Below the pieces are notes generated by a model, which saw nothing but the letters and a program-made list of their open reading frames with translations, was not told where the DNA came from and ran no database searches. From Planomicrobium sp. CPCC 101110 (GTDB lineage Bacteria > Bacillota > Bacilli > Bacillales_A > Planococcaceae), in assembly GCF_007859395.1 (NCBI RefSeq), contig NZ_VOHD01000012.1:1-64000 (forward strand): a stretch of 64,000 nucleotides of DNA, in the 5' to 3' direction. The translations under genes and the position numbers were made by a program. Every line of letters starts with the position of its first letter. Within the stretch, counting starts at the first letter, position 1. Shown piece after piece: positions 19,645 through 31,857 of the stretch.

Positions 19645-21858
19645 ATGGAAATCATAACAAAAAATCTACTTAAAGGGATGAACCCGGAACAAGAGCAGGC
19701 GGTCAAAACGACAGAAGGCCCGTTATTGATCATGGCTGGCGCAGGATCAGGGAAGACCCGGGTCCTGACGCACCGCATTGCTTACTTGGTGCTGGAAAAA
19801 CAAGTTTATCCATCCAATATTTTGGCAATTACATTTACAAACAAAGCGGCCCGTGAGATGCGCAACCGGATTGACGGCTTGCTGGGGCACGGTACAGGCG
19901 AGCGCATGTGGGTTTCAACGTTCCACTCGATGTGCGTCCGGATTTTGCGCCGTGATATCGACCGCATGGGTTTTTCAAAAAACTTTTCCATTTTGGACAC
20001 GAGCGACCAATTGACGGTCATTAAAGGTGTTTTGAAAGAGAAGAACCTGGATCCGAAAAAATACGAACCCAGAACAATGCTGAATGCCATTTCATCGGCG
20101 AAAAACGAATGCATCGATGCGGGCCAATTTGCAGCGGATATGAATCAGCACAATCCGTATGAAAAAACGGTATCGGACGTTTATACCGCTTATGAAAAGC
20201 GCCTGCAAAAAAACCAGTCGCTCGATTTTGACGACTTGATCATGACAACATTGAATCTGTTCAATAAAGTACCCGAAGTTCTGGAATTTTACCAAAACAA
20301 ATTCCACTATATCCATGTGGATGAGTATCAGGATACGAACAACGCGCAGTACCAGCTTGTCCAAAAGCTTGCGAGCAAGTTCAAGAACATCTGCGTAGTG
20401 GGCGACTCGGACCAGTCGATCTACCGCTGGCGCGGAGCGGATATCACGAATATCCTGTCATTTGAAAAAGATTATCCGAACGCTAAAGTGATCATGCTTG
20501 AACAGAATTACCGCTCCACAAAACGGATTCTGCAAGCTGCTAATGACGTCATCAAGAAAAACACGAGCCGCTACCCGAAAGAACTGCGGACCGATAATGC
20601 TGAAGGCCCGGCAATCACCTTGCATAAAGCCGGGGATGAGCGCCAGGAAGCGCAATACGTTGTCCAGACCATCCAGAAGCTGATGGATACGGAAGGCTAC
20701 AAAACATCCGATTTCGCTATTTTGTACCGGACCAATGCCCAGTCGCGGATCATGGAGGAAATGTTCGTCAAGTCGAACATGAATTACACGATCGTCGGCG
20801 GCACGAAGTTCTACGACCGCAAGGAAATCAAGGACTTGCTGGCGTATTTGCGTCTGATTGCAAATAATGATGATGATCTTTCTTTGTCGCGTGTTATCAA
20901 TGAACCGAAGCGCGGCATAGGGGCAACTTCGTTTGAACGGATGGCGCGTTTCGCAATCGAACAGGACCGGACAATCATGGATGCGCTGCAGGAAGTAGAT
21001 TTTATGGGCTTATCCCCAAAAACTGCACAGACGGTGATGGAATTCCGCTCGATGATTGACGGGTTTACACAAATGCAGGAATATTTATCAGTGACGGAAT
21101 TGGTGGAAGAAGTATTGAAGAAGTCCGGCTACCGCCAGATGCTCCAAGCTGACAGAACCATCGAAGGAGAAAGCCGTTTAGAGAACATTGAAGAGTTTTT
21201 GACCGTAACAAAGGCGTTTGAAAAACAAAGCGATGATAAATCGCTCGTAGCGTTCCTGACGGATCTGGCTTTGATTTCCGATATCGATTCACTTGATGAT
21301 GAAGAAGAAGCGGATGGGCCGATCATCTTGATGACTATGCATGCGGCAAAAGGATTGGAGTTTCCGGTGGTGTTCATCATCGGGCTTGAAGAAAATGTCT
21401 TTCCGCATTCCCGTTCCAATAATGACGAAGAAGAAATGGAAGAAGAACGCCGCCTGGCCTATGTGGGCATTACCCGGGCTGAAAAGCGGCTGTACTTGAC
21501 CCATGCTTCGTCGCGGACCCTGTTTGGCAAGAGCAGCTACAACATGCCGTCCCGCTTTATCGGTGAGATATCCGAAGACTTGATCGAACCGACTATAGCG
21601 AACCATAGAGCCGGCGCAGCCACCAGCTATAAGCAGGCTCCAAAACGCGCAGCGGTTTCACGTCCGGCTTATCAGAAATCAGGCGGCGACAAATTGGGGT
21701 GGCAGCCCGGGAACCGTGCAACGCATAAAAAATGGGGCACCGGAACCGTGGTCAGCGTCAAAGGAGAAGGCGAACAAACAGAACTTGATATTGCTTTCCC
21801 AAGCCCTGTCGGCATCAAAAGGCTCTTGGCCAAATTTGCGCCGATCGAAAAAGAATAA
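19645..21858 (+). CDS. pcrA: ATP-dependent DNA helicase PcrA
   Basis: PcrA (737 residues) is the essential UvrD-type 3'-5' superfamily 1 helicase of Gram-positives. It acts in repair, removal of RecA and plasmid rolling-circle replication. Walker A 'AGAGSGKTR' (31-39), Walker B 'VDEYQDTN', '[13 protein letters not shown]', 'LEQNYRST' and '[12 protein letters not shown]' are all intact. The C-terminal '[15 protein letters not shown]' is the Tudor-like RNA polymerase contact. ATG 19645 after GAGGTGG is chosen; an ATG 78 bases upstream lies within pcrB. Confidence 0.97.
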   Translation: MEIITKNLLKGMNPEQEQAVKTTEGPLLIMAGAGSGKTRVLTHRIAYLVLEKQVYPSNILAITFTNKAAREMRNRIDGLLGHGTGERMWVSTFHSMCVRILRRDIDRMGFSKNFSILDTSDQLTVIKGVLKEKNLDPKKYEPRTMLNAISSAKNECIDAGQFAADMNQHNPYEKTVSDVYTAYEKRLQKNQSLDFDDLIMTTLNLFNKVPEVLEFYQNKFHYIHVDEYQDTNNAQYQLVQKLASKFKNICVVGDSDQSIYRWRGADITNILSFEKDYPNAKVIMLEQNYRSTKRILQAANDVIKKNTSRYPKELRTDNAEGPAITLHKAGDERQEAQYVVQTIQKLMDTEGYKTSDFAILYRTNAQSRIMEEMFVKSNMNYTIVGGTKFYDRKEIKDLLAYLRLIANNDDDLSLSRVINEPKRGIGATSFERMARFAIEQDRTIMDALQEVDFMGLSPKTAQTVMEFRSMIDGFTQMQEYLSVTELVEEVLKKSGYRQMLQADRTIEGESRLENIEEFLTVTKAFEKQSDDKSLVAFLTDLALISDIDSLDDEEEADGPIILMTMHAAKGLEFPVVFIIGLEENVFPHSRSNNDEEEMEEERRLAYVGITRAEKRLYLTHASSRTLFGKSSYNMPSRFIGEISEDLIEPTIANHRAGAATSYKQAPKRAAVSRPAYQKSGGDKLGWQPGNRATHKKWGTGTVVSVKGEGEQTELDIAFPSPVGIKRLLAKFAPIEKE

Positions 21859-23880
<2,022 letters not shown>

Positions 23881-23892
23881 GGAGATTATTAC

Positions 23893-25020
23893 ATGAAACG
23901 CATATGGTGGATTCCGATCAGCATGCTTTTGCTTACGGGATGTGTCCCTTCCACAAACGATGAAACGGAAGTTCTCAATACGGAAGAAGAAGTAGAAACG
24001 GCAATCATCCCGAGCATGCAATTGGATGCCCAATATTACCGGACGCTGCTGCCTTATAAGCAAAGTGCGACACGAGGGAAAATCATAAACCGATTGAATT
24101 CGCGCTATGACATCGAAGAAGCGGAGAATGGGCTTCTGCGCTTGTCCCAAAACCAATTTTCGCCGGATGATTATTATTTTCAAGAAGGCCAAAAAATTAC
24201 GGACGAAGATGCATCCGCGTGGCTTGGACGCGCCAGTAAAGACAATCCAGCTGGCTTGAATCCGGAAGACAAGCGGACAAAAGGGCAGAAACAAGACGGC
24301 GACAAGCCGCCTGCAGAAATTTTGGCGCATATTGTTGAACAGAACTATTTGGTGAAAACCAACGAAAATACAATCAGGCTTGGCGGCGTATCGGTCGGAT
24401 TGGCGCTGAACTCGGTATACTACAATACCGAAGACGGAGTTTCGTACGAAGAGACGATTTCAAATGAACAGCTTGAAGAAGAAGGAAAGCGGATGGCGAA
24501 CGAAATAGTCAAACGCCTGCGCGAGAAAGAGGGCATGGCCAATATACCGATTACGGTGGGCCTCTTCAAACAAAGCCCCCGAAACGCAATCGCCCCTTCC
24601 ACTTATTTCGCTTATGGAGTGGCTCCTAAAAAAGCTGATGAAGTAGCCGATTGGAAAGCGATCAACGAAGAGTATGTCGTGTTCCCGACATCGGGGACAG
24701 AGGAGAAATACCGGGAAGTCGACACCGCATTCCTGAACTTCAAGCAAGATGTTGAGGAATACTTCTCAAACTTCACGAGCGTCATCGGGACCGGCTTTTA
24801 TCAAGGAGATCAGCTTCGCGAAATGAAGATCGATATACCGATCCAGTTTTATGGAGCGGCTGAAATCATCGGTTTCACACAATATTTGACTGGTCTGGTC
24901 ATGGAGCATTTCCCTGAAAATGTCCAAGTCGAAGTGAGTGTGACTTCATCAAACGGCCCGGAAGCTTTAGTCATCCGAAAAGTGAACCAAACGGAACCAA
25001 TTGTCCATATTTATGATTAA
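23893..25020 (+). CDS. CamS-family sex pheromone lipoprotein (YerH)
   Basis: A 375-residue lipoprotein. The signal peptide MKRIWWIPISMLLLTG ends at lipobox Cys17 (LLTG-C), so it should be lipid-anchored outside the membrane. The rest matches CamS/YerH proteins, located after ligA in B. subtilis. In enterococci and staphylococci the processed signal peptide of CamS yields a cAM373-like pheromone; the last residues here (ISMLLLTG) do not look like AIFILAS. Function of the mature protein is unknown. Confidence 0.88.
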   Translation: MKRIWWIPISMLLLTGCVPSTNDETEVLNTEEEVETAIIPSMQLDAQYYRTLLPYKQSATRGKIINRLNSRYDIEEAENGLLRLSQNQFSPDDYYFQEGQKITDEDASAWLGRASKDNPAGLNPEDKRTKGQKQDGDKPPAEILAHIVEQNYLVKTNENTIRLGGVSVGLALNSVYYNTEDGVSYEETISNEQLEEEGKRMANEIVKRLREKEGMANIPITVGLFKQSPRNAIAPSTYFAYGVAPKKADEVADWKAINEEYVVFPTSGTEEKYREVDTAFLNFKQDVEEYFSNFTSVIGTGFYQGDQLREMKIDIPIQFYGAAEIIGFTQYLTGLVMEHFPENVQVEVSVTSSNGPEALVIRKVNQTEPIVHIYD

Positions 25021-25030
25021 AGTGTGATGA

Positions 25031-25066
25031 AATGGGGATAGCCTGCGGGCTGTCCCTATTCATTTT
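25031..25066 (+). terminator. Probable terminator after the CamS gene
   Basis: AATGGGGATAGCC (25031-25043) pairs with GGCTGTCCCTATT (25048-25060) over 13 bp with two G-U pairs, followed by CATTTT. The T run is short, so efficiency is uncertain. Confidence 0.65.
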
Positions 25067-25121
25067 GCCAGAGAAATGATATGATATAACGTATGTTTAC
25101 TGAATCCGGAGGTGTAGAAGA

Positions 25122-25412
25122 ATGGCGAAAATGACAAAAGAAGAAGTAATTGAAGTTGCGCATTTAGCGAGATTGGCAATTACAGACGAAGAAGCTGTGC
25201 ATTTTGCAGATCAATTAGAAGCAATCACAAACGCGATGGAATTGCTGAACGAATTGGATACTGAGAATGTGGAGCCGACCACACATGTGCTGGAAATGGT
25301 CAATGTCCTGCGTGAAGATAAATCGGTACCAGGATTGGACCGGGAATTGGTATTGAAAAACGTTAAAGAACATGAAGCGGGACAAGTTAAAGTTCCAACA
25401 ATTTTAGAGTAA
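25122..25412 (+). CDS. gatC: Asp/Glu-tRNA amidotransferase subunit GatC
   Basis: GatC (96 residues) wraps around and stabilises the GatA-GatB interface of the glutamyl/aspartyl-tRNA amidotransferase. The family N-terminus '[17 protein letters not shown]' and '[15 protein letters not shown]' are clear. GGAGG precedes the ATG. It is the first gene of gatCAB. Confidence 0.95.
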   Translation: MAKMTKEEVIEVAHLARLAITDEEAVHFADQLEAITNAMELLNELDTENVEPTTHVLEMVNVLREDKSVPGLDRELVLKNVKEHEAGQVKVPTILE

Positions 25413-25430
25413 GCGGGAGGAGGGCGACAA

Positions 25431-26900
25431 ATGACATTCGCAGATAAGACAGCTGCACAAATGCAGGAATTGATACATACGGAACAAACGACAATTGCTG
25501 AAGTAACAAAACAGGCGTTTGACCGGATTGAAGCGCTTGATCCAAAAGTGGATGCGTTCCTGGCGATGAACAAAGAGCAAGCTACACAACAAGCGGAAGA
25601 AATGGACAAAGTGCCATTTGCAGAACGCGGACCGTTGTTTGGTTTGCCGATTGGCGTTAAAGACAATATCGTGACAGAAGGCCTCGAGACTACAGCTTCA
25701 AGCCGTATTCTGGAAGGGTTTAACCCAATCTATAACGCGACAGTGGTGGAAAAGCTGAAAGCTGCCGGCATGATTACAGTCGGAAAGTTGAACATGGATG
25801 AATTTGCAATGGGTTCTTCCAATGAAAACTCTTATTATAAAAAAACGAAAAATCCATGGAATCTGGAAACAGTGCCCGGCGGTTCTTCTGGTGGATCGGC
25901 AGCGGCTGTGGCTGCTGGAGAAGTGCCTTTCACTCTTGGTTCAGACACAGGCGGATCAATCCGCCAGCCAGCGTCCTTCTGTGGCGTAGTCGGCATGAAG
26001 CCTACATATGGACGTGTTTCCCGTTTCGGATTGATCGCTTTTGCGTCATCACTTGACCAAATCGGACCGGTTACAAGAACCGTAAAAGACAATGCACTTT
26101 TGCTCGAAGCGATTTCCGGCCATGATGAGCGGGACTCGACTTCTGCTGATATCGAAGTGCCGAACTTTGCTGAAGCACTGACTGGCGATATCCAAGGCCT
26201 CCGCATCGGCGTGCCGAAGGAATATTTCGCAGAAGGCGTCGGCGAAGCAGCGAAACAAGCGGTGCGCGATGCACTTCAAGTGCTTGAGGAAAAAGGCGCA
26301 ACATGGGAAGAAATTTCGCTTCCGCATTCCAAATACGCGTTAGCCACTTATTATTTGCTCGCTTCATCTGAAGCGTCTTCCAACCTTTCCCGTTTTGACG
26401 GCATTCGTTACGGATACCGCACACAAAAAGCGGGCAGCTTGCTGGAATTTTACATGAACACACGTTCCGAAGGCTTCGGCGACGAAGTGAAGCGCCGCAT
26501 CATGCTTGGAACTTATGCGCTAAGCTCCGGCTATTACGACGCTTATTATAAAAAAGCGCAAAAAGTGCGCACACTGATCAAACAGGATTTCGATAAAGCT
26601 TTCGAAGAGTACGACGTCATTATCGGGCCGACAACTCCGACGCCGGCATTCAAAATCGGTGAAATCATTGATGATCCGTTGACAATGTATGCGAACGATA
26701 TTTTAACAATTCCGGTCAACTTGGCAGGGGTGCCGGCCATCTCGGTTCCTTGCGGATTCGAAAATGGCTTGCCGCTCGGCCTTCAAATCATCGGGAAATA
26801 TTTTGATGAAGAAACGGTTTACCGTGTTGCGGATGTTTTTGAACAAGCAACAGATTTCCATAAAAAAACTCCTCAAACATGGGAGGGAGCAGCACAATGA
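25431..26900 (+). CDS. gatA: Glutamyl-tRNA(Gln) amidotransferase subunit GatA
   Basis: GatA (489 residues) releases ammonia from glutamine for transamidation of misacylated Glu-tRNA(Gln)/Asp-tRNA(Asn). The amidase-signature triad is visible: Lys77 in 'GVKDN', Ser152 in 'PGGSSGGSA' and nucleophile Ser176 in '[11 protein letters not shown]'. It follows gatC by 18 bases and overlaps gatB by 4. Confidence 0.97.
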   Translation: MTFADKTAAQMQELIHTEQTTIAEVTKQAFDRIEALDPKVDAFLAMNKEQATQQAEEMDKVPFAERGPLFGLPIGVKDNIVTEGLETTASSRILEGFNPIYNATVVEKLKAAGMITVGKLNMDEFAMGSSNENSYYKKTKNPWNLETVPGGSSGGSAAAVAAGEVPFTLGSDTGGSIRQPASFCGVVGMKPTYGRVSRFGLIAFASSLDQIGPVTRTVKDNALLLEAISGHDERDSTSADIEVPNFAEALTGDIQGLRIGVPKEYFAEGVGEAAKQAVRDALQVLEEKGATWEEISLPHSKYALATYYLLASSEASSNLSRFDGIRYGYRTQKAGSLLEFYMNTRSEGFGDEVKRRIMLGTYALSSGYYDAYYKKAQKVRTLIKQDFDKAFEEYDVIIGPTTPTPAFKIGEIIDDPLTMYANDILTIPVNLAGVPAISVPCGFENGLPLGLQIIGKYFDEETVYRVADVFEQATDFHKKTPQTWEGAAQ

Positions 26901-28327
26901 ATTTTGAAACAATCATCGGGCTTGAAGTCCACGTCGAATTAAAGACGGAATCAAAAATGTTCTCTCCTGCACCGGCGCATTTCGGTGCAGAACCGAACAC
27001 CAATACAAACGTCATCGATCTTGGCTACCCAGGCGTTTTGCCGGTAGTGAACAAGCGGGCAGTCGATTGGGCGATGAAAGCCGCGCTTGCACTGAATTGT
27101 GAAATCAACCGCCATACTAAATTCGACCGCAAAAACTATTTCTATCCGGACAATCCGAAAGCCTACCAAATTTCTCAGTTTGATGAGCCGATCGGCGAAC
27201 ATGGCTGGGTGGAAATTGAAGTCCACGGCAAGAAAAAGCGCATTGGCATCACTCGCCTTCACATGGAAGAAGATGCTGGAAAATTGACTCACACAGGCAA
27301 TGGCCATTCATTGGTTGACTTCAACCGCCAAGGCACACCGCTAATTGAAATCGTTTCAGAGCCGGATATCCGTACAGCGGATGAAGCTTATGCTTATCTG
27401 GAAAAAATCAAAGCGATCATCCAATACACCGGTGTATCCGATGTACGGATGGAAGAAGGTTCATTGCGCTGCGACGCGAACATTTCCCTTCGCCCATATG
27501 GCCAGGAAGAATTCGGCACGAAAACAGAACTGAAAAACTTGAATTCTTTCAACTTCGTCCGCAAAGGCATTGAACACGAAGAAATTCGCCAAGAGCAAGT
27601 GCTGCTGTCAGGCGGGATTATCCAGCAGGAAACTCGCCGCTACGACGAGTCAACCGGGAAAACTGTGTTGATGCGCATAAAAGAAGGTTCAGACGATTAC
27701 CGTTATTTCCCGGAGCCGGATTTGGTGGACATCATTATTGACGACGCTTGGCTTGAAAGAGTGCGGGCAGAAATTCCGGAGCTTCCGGATGCACGCAAAG
27801 CGCGTTATGTATCGGAACTCGGCTTGTCGCCATATGATGCCATGGTCTTGACATTGGCAAAGCCGATTTCGGATTTCTTTGAAGCGACTGTAGCTGCAGG
27901 TGCAGACGCGAAGCTGGCATCCAACTGGCTGATGGGCGAAGTGTCGGCTTATCTGAACGCCGAACAAAAGGAATTAAGCGATACAAAGCTTGAGCCGGCT
28001 GGTTTGGCAGGAATGATCAAGCTGATTTCCGATGGCACGATTTCATCGAAAATTGCCAAGAAAGTCTTCAAGGAACTGATCGAAAAAGGCGGCGACGCGA
28101 ACAATATCGTCAAAGCGAAAGGCCTTGTCCAAATTTCTGACGAAGGTACGCTGCGCGAATATGTTACAGCTTCACTCGACAACAACCCGCAATCGATCGA
28201 AGACTTCAAAAACGGCAAAGACCGCGCAATCGGCTTCTTGGTCGGACAAATCATGAAACAAACCAAAGGGCAGGCAAATCCGCCGCTGCTCAATAAAATA
28301 TTGCTTGAAGAAATCGCGAAACGCTAA
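26897..28327 (+). CDS. gatB: Asp/Glu-tRNA amidotransferase subunit GatB
   Basis: GatB (476 residues) phosphorylates the misacylated tRNA and receives ammonia from GatA. The signature '[20 protein letters not shown]' and the kinase-core '[14 protein letters not shown]' are present; the C-terminal YqeY-like tail ends the protein. The start is ATG 26897, overlapping the gatA stop (ATGA) after GGGAGGGAG; the length equals the B. subtilis protein. Confidence 0.97.
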   Translation: MNFETIIGLEVHVELKTESKMFSPAPAHFGAEPNTNTNVIDLGYPGVLPVVNKRAVDWAMKAALALNCEINRHTKFDRKNYFYPDNPKAYQISQFDEPIGEHGWVEIEVHGKKKRIGITRLHMEEDAGKLTHTGNGHSLVDFNRQGTPLIEIVSEPDIRTADEAYAYLEKIKAIIQYTGVSDVRMEEGSLRCDANISLRPYGQEEFGTKTELKNLNSFNFVRKGIEHEEIRQEQVLLSGGIIQQETRRYDESTGKTVLMRIKEGSDDYRYFPEPDLVDIIIDDAWLERVRAEIPELPDARKARYVSELGLSPYDAMVLTLAKPISDFFEATVAAGADAKLASNWLMGEVSAYLNAEQKELSDTKLEPAGLAGMIKLISDGTISSKIAKKVFKELIEKGGDANNIVKAKGLVQISDEGTLREYVTASLDNNPQSIEDFKNGKDRAIGFLVGQIMKQTKGQANPPLLNKILLEEIAKR

Positions 28328-28353
28328 ACCAAAGCGCCAGTGATGGGGGAAAG

Positions 28354-28384
28354 GATGGTCCGATGAGTCGGACCATCTTTTTTA
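28354..28384 (+). terminator. Terminator of gatCAB
   Basis: GATGGTCCGA pairs perfectly with TCGGACCATC around a 4-base loop, followed by seven T. Confidence 0.93.
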
Positions 28385-28446
28385 AAGTGAATAATTTGAA
28401 GCTTTTATCCCGTACAAGTAAACTAAAGGAAAGGAGATGTGATACT

Positions 28447-29007
28447 ATGCCAATCGAACAGGAATATTTTGAAGAAGCCATCGCGATTGAAAACTATATG
28501 GCTCAAATGGAATCCAATCAAAAAACAACTTATTCGATCTATGAAAAATTCGAGCTTCCGGAAGATCCGGAGTTTATCAACCTTTTGAAAGAAAAAAAGC
28601 CGAATGTGCTGGTTATTACAGAAGACTGGTGCGGCGATGCGATGATGAACAACGCAATTCTTCGCAGAATAGCAGAAGCGGCTGACCTTGAAGTGCGCTG
28701 TGTTTACCGTGATCAAAATCCAGAATTGATGGATCAATACTTGACGAACGGCGGACGCTCCATTCCTAAATACATCATCCTTTCACAAGAAGGAGAAGTG
28801 CTCGGGCATTGGGGGCCGCGCGCTCCAAAAATCCAGGAATTCGTTACGGAAAAAAGAGCGACATTGCCAGAGAAGGACGATCCGCGCTATGCCATCAACC
28901 ACGAAACGATGATTGGGGAAATCTCGGACGCCTTTACATGGAATACTGAATTCTGGCAAGCTGTATATGAAGATTTGCGCAAAACTTTTATGGAATCGTT
29001 AAAGTAA
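28447..29007 (+). CDS. Thioredoxin-fold protein with a single-cysteine WCGDA motif
   Basis: A 186-residue cytoplasmic protein with a thioredoxin fold: strand 'NVLVITED', active-site region 'WCGDAMMNNAILRR' and cis-proline loop 'GGRSIPKYIILS'. The second cysteine of CxxC is replaced by Ala (Cys62-Gly-Asp-Ala), so it cannot form the classical intramolecular disulfide. It may act by a monothiol mechanism or only bind partners. ATG 28447 follows AAAGGAG. It is a single gene with its own terminator. Confidence 0.8.
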   Translation: MPIEQEYFEEAIAIENYMAQMESNQKTTYSIYEKFELPEDPEFINLLKEKKPNVLVITEDWCGDAMMNNAILRRIAEAADLEVRCVYRDQNPELMDQYLTNGGRSIPKYIILSQEGEVLGHWGPRAPKIQEFVTEKRATLPEKDDPRYAINHETMIGEISDAFTWNTEFWQAVYEDLRKTFMESLK

Positions 29008-29034
29008 ATGCAGCAGAGTGGAAGTGGAAAACTG

Positions 29035-29057
29035 GCCGGCCATTTGTCGGCTTTTTT
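29035..29057 (+). terminator. Terminator after the thioredoxin-fold gene
   Basis: GCCGGC pairs with GTCGGC (one G-U) around CATTT, then six T. Confidence 0.8.
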
Positions 29058-29123
29058 CTTGGGAACTTTTTATGGTTCTTTTCTGTCTTATTTCTATAGA
29101 ACGATCAGAAAGGCTGAATTCGC

Positions 29124-30077
29124 ATGAAACGTGCACGAATTATATACAATCCTACTTCCGGAAGAGAATTGTTTCGCAAACATTTACCGGAAGTTTTAGA
29201 GAAGATGGAAAAAGCGGGATACGAAACATCATGCCACGCGACAACAGGTGAAGGGGATGCTGTATCAGCCGCTAAAAGTGCGGTAGAGCGAAACTTTGAT
29301 CTGATTGTGGCTGTGGGGGGCGACGGAACTCTGAACGAAGTGGTATCAGGCATTTCCCAATTTGAAAAACGCCCCAAAATCGGTTTGATCCCTATGGGAA
29401 CGACAAATGATTTTGCGCGTGCCGTCCACATTCCCCGGGATATCAACAAAGCGGTTGATATTATCTTGGCGGGCGATTCGATTCCCGTAGACGTCGGACT
29501 GATGGATAGCAACCGTTATTTTATCAACATTGCCGGAGGCGGCAGGTTGACGGAGCTGACCTATGAAGTGCCGAGCAAATTGAAAACGGTGCTTGGGCAG
29601 TTGGCTTATTACCTGAAAGGCATTGAAATGCTTCCATCTATTCGTTCATCAAAAGTGCGCATCGAATACGATGGGAACGTTTTTGAAGATCAAGCCATGA
29701 TGTTTTTGATCGGTTTGACAAATTCAGTCGGCGGTTTTGAAAAATTGGCGCCGGATGCCAGCATCAATGACGGCAAATTCACATTGATGATTTTGAAAGA
29801 AGTTAATATGGCTGAGTTTATCCGGTTGGCTTCTCTGGCTTTGCGCGGAGAACACCTATCAGATCCGCATGTGATTTATACGAAGGCAAGCAAGATTTCC
29901 GTTACTTCCGAAGAAACGGTCTTGCTGAATTTGGACGGGGAATATGGCGGTATACTGCCTGCGACGTTCGAAAACCTTTGCCAGCATATCGAAGTGTTAG
30001 TGCCAATCTCCTCCATTGGTGAAAAAGACCGGAAACAAGAGGGTTCCGAAGAAGAACCTGAAACAGCTCCATTTTAA
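29124..30077 (+). CDS. dgkB: Diacylglycerol kinase DgkB
   Basis: DgkB (317 residues) phosphorylates diacylglycerol to phosphatidic acid, recycling the diacylglycerol left by lipoteichoic acid synthesis. The catalytic 'GGDGT' lies at 65-69 with 'LNEVVSG', and 'IPMGTTNDFARA' supports the family. The C-terminus carries an acidic tail beyond the roughly 303 residues of the B. subtilis protein. Position between gatCAB and rlmCD matches B. subtilis yerQ. Confidence 0.93.
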   Translation: MKRARIIYNPTSGRELFRKHLPEVLEKMEKAGYETSCHATTGEGDAVSAAKSAVERNFDLIVAVGGDGTLNEVVSGISQFEKRPKIGLIPMGTTNDFARAVHIPRDINKAVDIILAGDSIPVDVGLMDSNRYFINIAGGGRLTELTYEVPSKLKTVLGQLAYYLKGIEMLPSIRSSKVRIEYDGNVFEDQAMMFLIGLTNSVGGFEKLAPDASINDGKFTLMILKEVNMAEFIRLASLALRGEHLSDPHVIYTKASKISVTSEETVLLNLDGEYGGILPATFENLCQHIEVLVPISSIGEKDRKQEGSEEEPETAPF

Positions 30078-30109
30078 TGGAACCCTTTCCAACAAGCGAT
30101 AGTCGAAGA

Positions 30110-30141
30110 ACCAAATCCAAATCGGATTTGGTCTTTTTTTT
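30110..30141 (+). terminator. Terminator after dgkB
   Basis: ACCAAATCC (30110-30118) pairs with GGATTTGGT (30124-30132), then CTTTTTTTT. Confidence 0.93.
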
Positions 30142-30504
30142 GCGCTTTTTTAAGGCCGCCAGCAATAGTGGTAGAGAGTATGCCCTCTGCTATTGCTTCA
30201 TTTTCAGTGCAGAAAAACCATTGTTCCAAGCAGAAAAGCACAGGATAACGGAAATCGAAAATGATGATATATAAGTTAAATATAGCCCGAAACCGGTAAT
30301 TTTCTTTCCATCCGGTTGTTCATTTGTCCATGAAAAGAGCTTCTTTTGGTATAAGTCTTCCGACTGAATGTCACACGTTATTCAAAGATGGCAAGGAAAT
30401 ATAAGCTTTGTGGAGCATGGCAGAAGTTTCAGCAACTATGAATGAGGTACAATAAGGGTAGTAAAAGGTGAGTTTGATAAAAGCTGTTGAAAGGGGACAA
30501 ACAG
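30142..30504 (+). other. Non-coding leader region before cydA
   Basis: These 363 bases hold no convincing gene. A hairpin is formed by AGCAATAG with CTATTGCT (about 30162-30197, with further inner pairing). A possible -10 (TACAAT, about 30449) lies 50 bases before cydA without a clear -35. No match to a riboswitch class I know and no Rex box were found. Confidence 0.4.
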
Positions 30505-31857
30505 ATGGGATTCGAAGATACAGCCCTCCTGAGTCGCATATTGACTCTGATGACGCTGTCGTTCCATATACTTTATGCAACAATCGGCGTAGGGGTTCCG
30601 CTCATGATCATGATTGCCCAATGGGTGGGAATCAAGAAAAAAGATGATCATTATATTTTAATGGCACGGCGCTGGGCGCGCGGGTTTGTCATTACAGTGG
30701 CTGTAGGGGTTGTAACCGGGACGATTATCGGTTTGCAATTATCGTTATTATGGCCAAACTTTATGCAAGTGGCAGGAAATGTTATCGCTTTGCCGCTATT
30801 CTTGGAAACATTCGCATTTTTCTTTGAAGCAATTTTCCTGGGCATCTACTTGTACACATGGGACCGGTTTGAAGATCAGCGCAAGCATTTGCTGCTGCTG
30901 ATCCCAGTGGCACTTGGTGCAGCGGCGTCTTCAGTCTTTATCACGATTGTCAACGCCTTTATGAACGCACCGCAAGGATTTGAAATGTTGAACGGTCAGC
31001 TGATCAATGTTCAGCCGCTGCTTGCGATATTCAATCCGGCGATGCCGACAAAAGTTGCGCACGTTGTAGCGACAGCTTTCATGACTTGTGCGTTTTTGCT
31101 CGCTTCGATTGCCGCCTTGCGCATTCTCAGCGGATCGAAGCACGTCTACCATAAAAAAGCGTTGTATTTGATGATGAAACTGGGCTTGGTATTTTCTATC
31201 GCGACAGCAATTATCGGCGACTTCTCAGGTAAATACTTGGCTGAATACCAGCCGGAAAAATTGGCTGCAGCAGAATGGCATTTTGAAACGGAAGCCAATG
31301 CAGGATTGGTTATGTTTGGGGTTCTTGACGGGGAAGAAGTTAAGTATGCCATTCGAGTCCCTTATGCTTTAAGCATCTTGGCGCATGGAACTCCAGGTGA
31401 AGAAGTGACTGGCCTCAACGAATTGGCAGAAAACGATGTTCCGATTCCGCCTCTTTGGATCCATTATCTCTTTGACACGATGGTTACGATCGGCATGAGC
31501 TTGGCAGCTTTATCTTTTGTTTACGTGGTGGCTGCATGGCGCGGCTGGTCCTTTATCCAAGCGAAATGGTTCAGATTCCTGTTGCTTCTGGGCGGTCCAT
31601 TAGCCTTAGTGGCAATTGAAGCCGGCTGGTGGTTCACTGAAGTCGGGCGGCAGCCATGGATTCTGCGTGGCTTTATGACAACGCAAGAAGCGGCTACAAC
31701 GAGCGGCAATGTTGACTTGATGATCATTTTATTTGGCGGACTGTACATCATTTTGGGAATCGGGACGATTGTCGTCTTGACCCGCATGTACCGCCGCAAT
31801 CCGGTCGAGCAGGAGTTGGCTCAGCGACAAGAACAAAAAGGCGGTGAACAAGAATGA
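30505..31857 (+). CDS. cydA: Cytochrome bd-type quinol oxidase subunit I
   Basis: CydA-family subunit I (450 residues), a multi-helix membrane protein that oxidises quinol and reduces O2. An N-terminal His21 in 'TLSFHILYATIGVG' fits the haem b595 ligand. 'LETFAFFFEAIFLGIYLYTWDRF' region acids fit the proton path, and the family motif 'GRQPW' is present. The quinol loop is short, as in YthA-type oxidases. I start at ATG 30505 with AAGGGG upstream; the TTG 18 bases earlier overlaps that site. It overlaps cydB by 4 bases. Confidence 0.93.
   Translation: MGFEDTALLSRILTLMTLSFHILYATIGVGVPLMIMIAQWVGIKKKDDHYILMARRWARGFVITVAVGVVTGTIIGLQLSLLWPNFMQVAGNVIALPLFLETFAFFFEAIFLGIYLYTWDRFEDQRKHLLLLIPVALGAAASSVFITIVNAFMNAPQGFEMLNGQLINVQPLLAIFNPAMPTKVAHVVATAFMTCAFLLASIAALRILSGSKHVYHKKALYLMMKLGLVFSIATAIIGDFSGKYLAEYQPEKLAAAEWHFETEANAGLVMFGVLDGEEVKYAIRVPYALSILAHGTPGEEVTGLNELAENDVPIPPLWIHYLFDTMVTIGMSLAALSFVYVVAAWRGWSFIQAKWFRFLLLLGGPLALVAIEAGWWFTEVGRQPWILRGFMTTQEAATTSGNVDLMIILFGGLYIILGIGTIVVLTRMYRRNPVEQELAQRQEQKGGEQE

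Noticed and set aside
29018-29251. 77-codon open frame between the thioredoxin-fold gene and dgkB
   Set aside because: It crosses a terminator and overlaps dgkB in another frame.
30077-30274. 65-codon open frame after dgkB
   Set aside because: It reads straight through the dgkB terminator and has no ribosome site.
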